Positions 56,670 to 64,000 of a DNA stretch of 64,000 bases are shown here, in pieces; position 1 is the stretch's first letter, and every line of letters begins with the position of its first letter. The notes under the pieces are model-generated. The model had not been told where the DNA came from, ran no database searches, and saw only the letters and a program-made list of their open reading frames with translations. The position numbers were made by a program, and so were the translations under genes. Origin of the DNA: Chlamydomonas sphaeroides (taxonomy: Eukaryota; Chlorophyta; Chlorophyceae; Chlamydomonadales; Chlamydomonadaceae); assembly GCA_001662425.1 (NCBI GenBank), contig BDDC01000147.1, positions 7,122 to 71,121 on the forward strand, given 5' to 3'.

Positions 56670-56676
56670 TATAAAA
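56670..56676 (+). promoter_or_regulatory. TATA box candidate for the EEP locus
   Basis: TATAAAA in GC-rich surroundings, about 200 nt before the ATG of the open frame at 56868. A second TATATATA lies near 56228. Confidence 0.45.
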
Positions 56677-56867
56677 TGTTTTCGTGCCATGCGTGAAGCT
56701 CAGAAGCAGTCTAGCCCCTCACCTTAACTAGGGCGCAGATGGCCCAACCGGCACTGGTATTGCGCCCGGGCGTTGACGGCAAGCTGCAAGCGCTTCTAGC
56801 GCCAGCGTGTGGTACATGGCATCTTGACGGCGTCCTTGCCGTGTGGCCGTCTCGGAGTGGTTGACAC

Positions 56868-58058
56868 ATGCGTGCGCATGTTGACCCGCCCCGTCGCGAT
56901 GCGACAAGCACAAGGATGGAAACAGACTGGTTTGCCCTGCAGCTACGAATCCGGCTCGATGCAGGGCGCATGGGCCACATGCTGCGGAATGGCGGCATGG
57001 CACAGCTGCTCGCTCAGAGCACCGAGTGGCCACCGCCCCAGGGCATCTCAGCACAGCACACGGCCAGCGGATGCTCGCAGCTCTCCTTGTCGGTCGCGTG
57101 GTGGCGACCGCTCGGCTCCATCGCCTCACCCTCCGGCGGCCCTAACCGCAGCATGGAGCTGCCGCTGTGGCGCCTGCCGCTTGGCCTGATCGCGGGCGAG
57201 GGCTGGGCGTACGCAGTAGTGCCACAGGGTGCGGCCACGCTGCTGGGCCTGCCAGCCCCTCCAGACCCGGGCAGCAGCGCGGACAGGGCGCCCAAGTACG
57301 TCGTCATGGTCTGGCTCGCCAGGATGCCCGAGCTTTGGTCCCGGGTCAAGACCAAGCCGCAGCCAGCTCGGCAGGGACCCGCACGCTGCAGCGCAGCACC
57401 CACCGAGGCGGAGTCCGGGGCGCCTGCATACGGGACCAGCGCAGGGCCTCTGGTGCAAGAAGTGGCCCACGCGCAGCGGCAAGCGGGCCCTCGGCTGGCT
57501 CCGGGGCCGGCGCAGGAGCGACCTCCGGCGTTGGAACGGGCGCAGGGACGGCCGCAGGCGCAGGTGCAGACGCGAGCGTCAGCAGCTGACGTGGCGGCGG
57601 CAGCTGTGGCGGCGGCGGCAGCTGCAGTGACGGCGACTGCAGCAGCGGCGGTGGGACAGTCGGAGAAGGAGCGCGCGCGGTCGCAGGCATGGGCGGGGCC
57701 GCAGGCGCGGGCGCAGCGCGACAGGGCGCAAGCGCAGCCCCCAGGAGCAGTGGCAGCGGCGAGGACGGCTCTGCAGCAGCAGGCGCACCTTCAGATTCCA
57801 TCCCCAGCAGCGATGACGCAGGGGCACGCGCCGGAGAGTTCCACGGCGGCGGCGGCGGCGGCGGCGCAGCGGCGGCGGCAACACCAGCTCGTGCCGCCCC
57901 ACACTCCAGGGACACAGCTGGCGGCAGCGGCACAGGAGGCGCCACAACCAGAGCTGGAGACGTGGCAGTTCCTCGCATCGGCTGCGGCGGCCGAGCAGTC
58001 AGCCGTTCCGCCTGGCCTGGTGCGTTGGACGGATGGGCGGCCGGGCGGGGCCTCTTGA
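56868..58058 (+). CDS. Hypothetical protein, Ala/Gln-rich (possible 5' exon of the EEP gene)
   Basis: A 396-codon ATG-initiated frame, function not recognised. The first ~170 residues have normal composition with hydrophobic and aromatic blocks (WFALQLRIRLDAGRMGHMLR, KYVVMVWLARMPELWSR) and look like a folded domain. The rest is Ala-, Gln- and Pro-rich low complexity with long Ala runs. A TATA box lies ~200 nt upstream. The next frame (EEP) is open from 58118, has no ATG until 58466 and lies on the same strand, so the two may be one gene joined by an intron across the stop at 58056. The exact splice sites could not be fixed. A later start, METDWF at 56916, is possible. Confidence 0.5.
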   Translation: MRAHVDPPRRDATSTRMETDWFALQLRIRLDAGRMGHMLRNGGMAQLLAQSTEWPPPQGISAQHTASGCSQLSLSVAWWRPLGSIASPSGGPNRSMELPLWRLPLGLIAGEGWAYAVVPQGAATLLGLPAPPDPGSSADRAPKYVVMVWLARMPELWSRVKTKPQPARQGPARCSAAPTEAESGAPAYGTSAGPLVQEVAHAQRQAGPRLAPGPAQERPPALERAQGRPQAQVQTRASAADVAAAAVAAAAAAVTATAAAAVGQSEKERARSQAWAGPQARAQRDRAQAQPPGAVAAARTALQQQAHLQIPSPAAMTQGHAPESSTAAAAAAAQRRRQHQLVPPHTPGTQLAAAAQEAPQPELETWQFLASAAAAEQSAVPPGLVRWTDGRPGGAS

Positions 58059-58465
58059 GCGGAGCGCACGCCGTCCATCCCCTCCACCAGATCTCGTAAA
58101 TTGCGCTGCGCCTCTGACGCCCTGCACCCTTATGTTGCCAACATCCCGATGGTTGCGTCCAGCTGGCCGCCGCAGCGGCGGCGCCAAGCCCTTCGACGCC
58201 GCTAGCGCGGACGCCCGTCGTGCAGCCTCCCTCCGACGACCGGCGCACTGGCAGCGCCGGCGGTGGTGGCGCAGAGAGCGACACCGTCGCCAGCCACGGC
58301 GAGTGGCAACGCGCCAGGCGCGTGTTGCGCCCGGGGCTGGACGTTGCCGCGGAGCCGGAGCAGCCCGCGGCCAGGCACACGTCGTTCGTGCTGACGCCTG
58401 CGGCAGAGCCCGCGGCAGGGCAGCGCCCCTCGGTGTCCCGCCGCCTCGATGCACCCGACCTACCC

Positions 58466-60238
58466 ATGCCCCTATCCATCACCATTCACAACTACCCCAC
58501 CGAGCCGCTGCCGGCGGTGCCAGCGACGGCGCAGGCCGCCGCCGCCTCCCGCGAGCTGTCGCCGCCAGCTCTCGGAGACCCCCTCGCGCTGCTGCGGGGC
58601 GTACTGCCGTCGCGCGACGCGATGCGCGGTGCCCGGGCGCACCTGCCGCTCAACATCGCCTCCTTCAACGTCCGCACTCTTGCGAGTCTGAGGCAGGCCA
58701 CCTACGAGGACCCGGAGGCAGACGTGGACCCGGGCTGGGTCCAGGAGGCGCTGTTCACTATGTACGACAGCTACCACCCCGACCCCGAGCAGCCGTCGGC
58801 GCGGACGCTGGACGTGATCTGCCTGCAGGAGGCCTACTCGGGGAGCGCTGCGACGCTGGCGCAGCTCAACCTGCTGCTGGCCGACATGAAGCTGCGCGGC
58901 TACGACTGGGTGCAGGTGAGGACGTGTGGCATCTGCTGTAGGCAGCAGCGCGCGCAGTTCGCTCTGTGCGCCAGCCTGGCTCGCAGCAGCGGTTCCCAGC
59001 ATGGCGCGGGTGCACGCGGTGCGCGCGTGCACGTGCGGGGCTGGCTAGCGAGGAGCGTCGCTCCCGGCACGCCAGCCCGCTTGAGCCAGCAATCCGCTGC
59101 GCAGGAGGGCCAGCTCGTCATCCTGTGGCACACCGCCACCATGAAGAGGGTGAGCAGTGGAGTGGCCACCGAGCGGAGCACGGCCCCGGACCTGATCTGG
59201 AGCCGCACCAGCTCCCTTGATGCAGCCTGGAGCGGCCTCGGCGACTATGCGGAGGCCCTGCGCCGGATGACTCCTAGCGACCGCGCCACCTTCTTCCGCT
59301 ACCCCCCCATCACCGCCGTGCTGCGCCGGCTCCACACGCGCACGCTGTTCGTCATCACCACTGCGCACACGCCCGGCAGCGGCAACGCGACCAACGGCCA
59401 GCTGCTGGCAGAGATGCAGTGGATGTTCGATATGGAGTCCTACGGCGCGGCCCTCGACCAAATACTGCAACGGGAGCCGCTCGACGAGGCCCTGCTGGAG
59501 GCACTAGATGCGTCCAAACGCGCCCAGAGAAGGAAGTTCCTACTCAGCTCGCTGCGCCGAAACGTGGTGCACATCATCGCGGGCGACCTCAACACGCAGC
59601 ATCACAGAGCCGCTGGCGCTGCTGGCGCTGCTGGGGCCGCTGGGGCGGCTGGCCCCAGCAACCCCCGGCGCGGACCGCAGCGCGGCTTCCAGTGCCTGGA
59701 CGACTACTGGGTGTGCGTGCAGGGCAGCAAGGCAGAGCTGAGAGAGCCGAGCACGTCTGGGAGCTTCGCAGACGCCTTCTACCTCCTCAAAAGCGCCGCG
59801 GAGGGCGTGGGTGTGGCCGTCACGAGCAACTCAACGCTGGCGATGGTGAAGCGCGGCGACAAGTTCTACGGCGACGGCGGCGGCAGCGACCACAAGCCCA
59901 TCTTCATGTCGCTGGTGGAGAAGGACCAGCCGGCCACGCCAGTGATGCCAGCACAGGTGCGGCATGGAGGGTGTGGGCTGGGCGTAGTTGGGGGCTGCAG
60001 GCCTCGGCCCTTGCGCGCTGCTTGGGGATCCATCACCCATATCAACCGTACGTGTTACCCATCTCGTGGGTCGTGGCTGCAGCTCGCGGTGGCCGTGGCA
60101 GCGCTGGCAACCGTGAAGGCGAAGGCAAAGAAGCTGGAGCAGGGCGCGGCGAGGGCGGAAGGGGTAGTGCAAATAGTTCAGGATTTGCTGGAAACCCTTT
60201 CACGTCGGGCGGTCTTGCCGGGCGCCATCTTGCCTTAA
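58466..60238 (+). CDS. Endonuclease/exonuclease/phosphatase (DNase I-like) family protein
   Basis: Metal-dependent phosphodiesterase of the EEP fold. Exons: 58466-58915, 59105-59956, 60083-60238 (485 aa from the first ATG; the frame is open upstream to 58118). The two introns are 189 and 126 nt, divisible by three and free of stops, so they could also be retained. The catalytic set is complete: Asn in IASFNVRTL, Glu in DVICLQEAY, IIAGDLNTQH with Asp and Asn, and GGGSDHKPIF with the Asp-His pair. A Gly-Ala repeat (GAAGAAGAAGAAG) interrupts the domain after GDLNTQHH. The end is Lys/Ala-rich. Substrate unknown: the fold serves DNA repair, RNA deadenylation, inositol phosphatases and retrotransposon endonucleases. 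No reverse transcriptase follows, so a retroelement is not supported. A related ~115-bp repeat flanks the locus on both sides. Confidence 0.85.
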   Translation: MPLSITIHNYPTEPLPAVPATAQAAAASRELSPPALGDPLALLRGVLPSRDAMRGARAHLPLNIASFNVRTLASLRQATYEDPEADVDPGWVQEALFTMYDSYHPDPEQPSARTLDVICLQEAYSGSAATLAQLNLLLADMKLRGYDWVQVRTCGICCRQQRAQFALCASLARSSGSQHGAGARGARVHVRGWLARSVAPGTPARLSQQSAAQEGQLVILWHTATMKRVSSGVATERSTAPDLIWSRTSSLDAAWSGLGDYAEALRRMTPSDRATFFRYPPITAVLRRLHTRTLFVITTAHTPGSGNATNGQLLAEMQWMFDMESYGAALDQILQREPLDEALLEALDASKRAQRRKFLLSSLRRNVVHIIAGDLNTQHHRAAGAAGAAGAAGAAGPSNPRRGPQRGFQCLDDYWVCVQGSKAELREPSTSGSFADAFYLLKSAAEGVGVAVTSNSTLAMVKRGDKFYGDGGGSDHKPIFMSLVEKDQPATPVMPAQVRHGGCGLGVVGGCRPRPLRAAWGSITHINRTCYPSRGSWLQLAVAVAALATVKAKAKKLEQGAARAEGVVQIVQDLLETLSRRAVLPGAILP

Positions 60239-60695
60239 TGGCTCACTGCTTGTCCGCGGATGTTGCTTACCGGACGGAGTGGGGCGATCCCAGAACACTA
60301 CTGCAGCCGCCAAACAACGAACGACCGTGGTGGCGTGGCTACTACATTTTTTCTTCCGTGATGTTGCTGTTTCATCAAGCGAGATTCCTGCTGTACGTGC
60401 GGCTCGCCTGTTGCTGAGCGGAGAGTGCGCCAACAGACCCACGTCATCGAATGCTGGTCGTGGGCTGTGTGGGCCGCCACACTCGGCGCGGAGTTTGAGG
60501 AGACGCCACACGAGATGATGCGCCTGCTTATGCGACGCTTGTCCCTCATGCTTATTCTGGGAAGGCGGGCCTTGCTTTGTGCAGAGTTCTGGAGTGCGGC
60601 CGTGTCCGTTGTGATGGGCAGTTGAGAAAGTCGTCTCGTGGTAACGTGGTGAAGGCGTATGTCCGTAATGAAAGGCGGATGTCCGTAACTGTGCA

Positions 60696-60815
60696 GACAA
60701 GGGCTGAGATTCTCAAGAGGTTCAACATGATGTGTCGTGAACTTCGTTCCCTTGGGGGCGCCAAACGGGGTGGGAGTGCCCGCCGTAGCTGGTCCTCGCG
60801 TGCCGGGGAAGTGCA
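60696..60815 (+). repeat. ~115-bp direct repeat, right copy
   Basis: Contains AACATGATGTGTCGTG, TTGGGGGCGCC, GGTGGGAGTGCC and GCCGTAGCTGG in the order of the left copy at 55544. A short open frame covers it, but no family was recognised. Confidence 0.75.
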
Positions 60816-61663
60816 TGTAGTGTGGTCTCCCGAGGGAGTCTCCGCTGTCTCGCGTTGGCTCGCCCCCGAAGGGGCGCGAGACGTACCGGCCTGGGGAGGT
60901 TTGTATTGCAATCGCGCTGAGGTACGCGCTGCAACCTGAGCACCTCTGTTGCCGAAAGTCTGAGACGCTGAACGGATTAAGACTACTTGCTTGCGGCGGG
61001 GATGGCGACGGGGCGCTAGACGAATGCTGTGGCACTCCCAAGGTCTCCTGAATGAATTGCACAGGCAGCATCACGGTGTTATTTTTACAGCGGCCGCTAA
61101 GGCCTCGTCGAGCAGACTTCTAGGCTATGCACCACGCCAACATCTACCCTACACCTAGCGTACGTACCCGCACACGAAACGCACGAAACGGAATAGTACA
61201 ATAGATTCTACGCACCATAGCCCCCACGCGCTACATTAGCCACCACCACCATTGCCGACCCCGCCGCGACATGAATCTCTTTGGACCCGCAATGGGACGC
61301 AGCAAGAAACCTCACCTAACCTACCGACCCCGCCCCAGGGCACCCCGTGGCCCCGCGCGCCCCAACAGCAGGGCGCACGCGCCGCGCGGCCCACCCAGAC
61401 AACGCCAGTGTACGAGAAACACCAACACACTGCCGTACCGGCAGATACCGGACGGCCAACCCAATCCACGTCCCCCGCAGCCGGCGACAGCCGTGAGGCG
61501 CTTTGCCTTGGCCCCACAGCGCAGGCGCCGAAAGCGCTGTCGCCGCCGTGGCACCCTTCACCAGCCGCCTCAGCAACCTCCATCATCAACCAAAACAAGG
61601 CCTGCCGTCAGGAGGGATCGCCGGGCCGCCGTCTGGCGACCCGGGTCCCCCGAACCCCGACTC

Positions 61664-62031
61664 NNNNNNNNNNNNNNNNNNNNNNNNNNNNNNNNNNNNN
61701 NNNNNNNNNNNNNNNNNNNNNNNNNNNNNNNNNNNNNNNNNNNNNNNNNNNNNNNNNNNNNNNNNNNNNNNNNNNNNNNNNNNNNNNNNNNNNNNNNNNN
61801 NNNNNNNNNNNNNNNNNNNNNNNNNNNNNNNNNNNNNNNNNNNNNNNNNNNNNNNNNNNNNNNNNNNNNNNNNNNNNNNNNNNNNNNNNNNNNNNNNNNN
61901 NNNNNNNNNNNNNNNNNNNNNNNNNNNNNNNNNNNNNNNNNNNNNNNNNNNNNNNNNNNNNNNNNNNNNNNNNNNNNNNNNNNNNNNNNNNNNNNNNNNN
62001 NNNNNNNNNNNNNNNNNNNNNNNNNNNNNNN
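61664..62031. other. Assembly gap (368 N)
   Basis: Run of N in the gene-free stretch left of the OPR gene. Content unknown. Confidence 0.95.
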
Positions 62032-62794
62032 TCCTTGGAGAAAGCCGCCCAAGCTCCGATGCCACCGCCTTGCACTCTCAATTGCCACTGGGCCTCTCGC
62101 CACAAACCTCTCGCCACCCCGCGGCAGCCGCTTCTCACCTCACCTCACTGCCTAACAGCGCCTCTCGCAGGGACTCAAAATCTTCGATAAGGGCCGCGCC
62201 CGGCCCTCCCGCCTCGCTCCCAACCCGGCCGCCAGCTCGTGCCTCCACCCGCGTGCGCCGCGAATGTGCACCGCTCGTGTCGTCAAGCACTCAAACGCCA
62301 TGCAGCCTCCCGGCTCTCCAAGCGTCCGAAGGAGTCACACCGCACACACAAGCGCATGCACAGCGCCAACAGACACACGCAGCCTAACCACACACGCGAC
62401 TAGCCCCAACCCGCAACACCCATCGCCGCAGCCCAAGGCTCCGCGCTGCCAAGCGCCACAGGGCCCAGTCATGCCATGCCAAGCCGAAAACCCCTCGTCT
62501 CCGGCTATCAACGAGGTCAGGAGCAGCAGCAGAACACAACAGGATACCCAACACACGCCCAGGGCCCAGCCGGCCCTGCCGGTGGGGACAACGCACGCGC
62601 TCAGGCCGGCAGTATCCCGGAGCCATTCACACCCGGGTCAAGCCCGTCAGCCCTCTGGAAACCACACCTAAGCGGACGTCAATCGCCAAGCACCCCACCT
62701 GACGCACAGCTATGTTATATAACCCTGCAAGCACAAGGCGCGGCGCCAGCGCCCTGCCAACAGGAAGCCCTCGGGCCCCCTGAGGACAAACGCC

Positions 62795-64000
62795 TTAGGT
62801 GGCGGCCCCGGCCGCAGCGGGCGGCGGCGCGCGGCCCACCGCCTCCATGCGTTTCAGGCACTCCTCCTGTGGCACGGCGAAGGAGGCGACACGGCACGTC
62901 AGCACGCTCCCAACAAGACCCTGGCCTGCGGCCGGGCCCCTGCTCTCCATCACCGTGCCGCGGTGCTCGCCGCCCGGCTCCAGCGCCCAAGCGGCATGCG
63001 CAGCCACCCCCTTCCACGTTCCCGCACGCCCGCCTACCCCTGCCCGCACACACCTGCAGTGTGTGCGCCAGCTGCGGCGGCGGGTGCATGCGCAGCGTGT
63101 GCATGCTCATGACCAGGTCTGCGATGTTGCCGTCGGGCAGCACGCGCAGGTCCACGTCCTTTCGGGGTAGGCAGGGGTAGGTAGGGAGGCGCGAGGGAGT
63201 GGGCAAATGGGTCAGACAGCTGGTGGACGTGTACATAGGACCGGGGAATTCAAGGGCAACGCATGAGGGGCGCGCGGCGCCCCTGTCGCACCCCGAGCCC
63301 CTGTCAGCCCATGCACGGCAACGCTGCCGCCAAGCGGTATGCCCGTTTCCCATTCTTGTGCCTCCCCGTGTCGCTCCTGATTACTGCTTGCTTCCCTCCT
63401 TGTGCCTCCCCGTGTCCCACCTGCAGCCGCTCCATCAGCTTGCCGCTCCACTCGGGCGCCGGCAGCTGCAGCGTGGCGGCCGCGTGCAGCAGGGCCTGCA
63501 GCGGCTCGGCGCTCGCCGACTCTAGCTGCCGCTCAAACGACTGGTAGCTCAGCTGCACCCACTGCTCCGGCGGCACAATCTGATGAGGCGCAGAGACAAG
63601 GCAGGGCAAGGAAGGGCCGATACATCGGTCAGAGATCAGACACATCCCAGCTCTTGCAGCTGCGTTTCTGCAATTCGTCACGCGCGCCGGGCTGGCGAAA
63701 GCTGCCGGCCCTCACCTCGAGGTCCGCGAGGCCCCACATGATGGTCGCAAGCAGCACCGGCGGCGCCGAGGGCAGCACCACGCTGGTCGCCGACAGCAGG
63801 CACGACAGCTCACTGCCGCTTGGCGTGTAGCGCAGCTTGCCCAGCGCCCAAAACACCTGGGGGGGGCGCGGCGGCGGCGATTGAACATCAGCACGGCAGC
63901 GGGAGACAGGGGACGCAGGGAGCGGGGGTGCCGCTGTGAAGCCACGCTGGTTGAGGCCCGTGCCGGGCAACACGCACCTGCGCGAAATCGAGCGGCGAGA
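62795..64000 (-). CDS. Octotricopeptide-repeat (OPR) protein, C-terminal part, cut by the window edge
   Basis: OPR proteins are mostly organelle RNA-binding factors that control chloroplast mRNA stability, splicing or translation. Visible exons: 64000-63978 (partial), 63856-63716, 63579-63421, 63158-63054, 62866-62795; all introns are phase 0. The repeat signature is clear: SPLDFAQVFWALGKLRYTPS, LLATIMWGLADLE, VPPEQWVQLSYQSFERQL, LQALLHAAATLQLPAPEW, then NIADLVMSMHTLRMHPPPQL. This is the 38-40-residue pattern P-P-x-x-W...L..L.WALA.L seen in green-algal OPR factors. The tail (ECLKRMEAVGRAPPP) ends at a stop at 62795, and no RAP domain follows. The N-terminus and transit peptide lie outside the window, so target and organelle are inferred. 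Confidence 0.85.

Larger units (their letters stand above)
55666..56867. other. Promoter region between the sulfotransferase and the EEP locus
   Basis: No gene supported. It contains a long perfect-type hairpin (55803-55861), two A/T islands with TATA-like sequence (about 56228 and 56670) and a dispersed ~29-bp repeat (56235-56263, beginning ATTACAAGCTAG) related to 9869-9897. Confidence 0.5.
60239..62794. other. Stretch between the EEP gene and the OPR gene, with an assembly gap
   Basis: No supported gene. It contains the right copy of the ~115-bp repeat, a small perfect hairpin (GTCTCGCG/CGCGAGAC at about 60847-60883) and 368 N at 61664-62031. An exon hidden in the gap cannot be excluded. 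Confidence 0.5.

Noticed and set aside
58466..60238. EEP gene as the endonuclease of a non-LTR retrotransposon
   Set aside because: No reverse transcriptase or gag-like frame upstream or downstream within the locus and no poly-A tail; kept only as a possible mobile unit.
1..64000. tRNA or rRNA genes
   Set aside because: No cloverleaf with the GGTTCGAATCC-type T-loop or rRNA core sequence was noticed on either strand by eye; a covariance-model search would be needed to exclude them.

Overview
The window is nuclear DNA of a green alga. It is very GC-rich, its genes are broken into many short exons by GT-AG introns, and the reconstructed PsbO, glutathione reductase, octotricopeptide-type and Ala-rich proteins point to the Chlorophyceae, probably the volvocine/Chlamydomonas group. 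The species cannot be told. Exon-intron structures were read by eye from splice sites, codon phase and protein family motifs. For the six best genes every junction keeps phase and the coding sums divide by three.

Layout: (1) 1-10.4 kb holds three copies of an unrecognised alanine-rich gene: a truncated, frameshifted copy at the left edge and two apparently intact 4-exon copies (2703-4923, 8271-10377). (2) 10.4-13.7 kb has no gene but contains a 210-bp inverted-repeat (foldback) element. (3) 13762-23071, minus strand: a 20-exon UPF1/IGHMBP2-type SF1B helicase of about 1135 aa. It shares a short divergent promoter region, with TATA-like boxes on both sides, with (4) 23555-28378, plus strand: an STK16-like protein kinase. 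(5) 30991-32489: psbO, the manganese-stabilising protein of photosystem II. (6) 34374-40385: glutathione reductase, 15 exons. (7) 41796-46543: a strictosidine-synthase-like/APMAP beta-propeller protein. (8) 48537-55499, minus strand: a 17-exon carbohydrate-type sulfotransferase of 564 aa. (9) 56868-60238: an Ala/Gln-rich open frame followed by a DNase-I-like (EEP) nuclease/phosphatase domain gene. (10) 62795-64000, minus strand: the C-terminal end of an OPR (octotricopeptide repeat) protein that continues past the right edge.

There is no operon logic and no single pathway. psbO and the OPR protein are chloroplast-related, and glutathione reductase belongs to redox defence. Three assembly gaps (runs of N) lie in an intron of the helicase, the last intron of the sulfotransferase, and the 60-62.8 kb intergenic stretch.

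The most unusual signal is in the introns. At least eight introns of four unrelated genes carry a decayed second copy of an adjacent exon end together with its splice site. There are also four probable GC-AG introns, a 38-bp intronic repeat that is dispersed over several genes and expanded to five tandem copies in one, and a ~115-bp direct repeat on both sides of the EEP gene.
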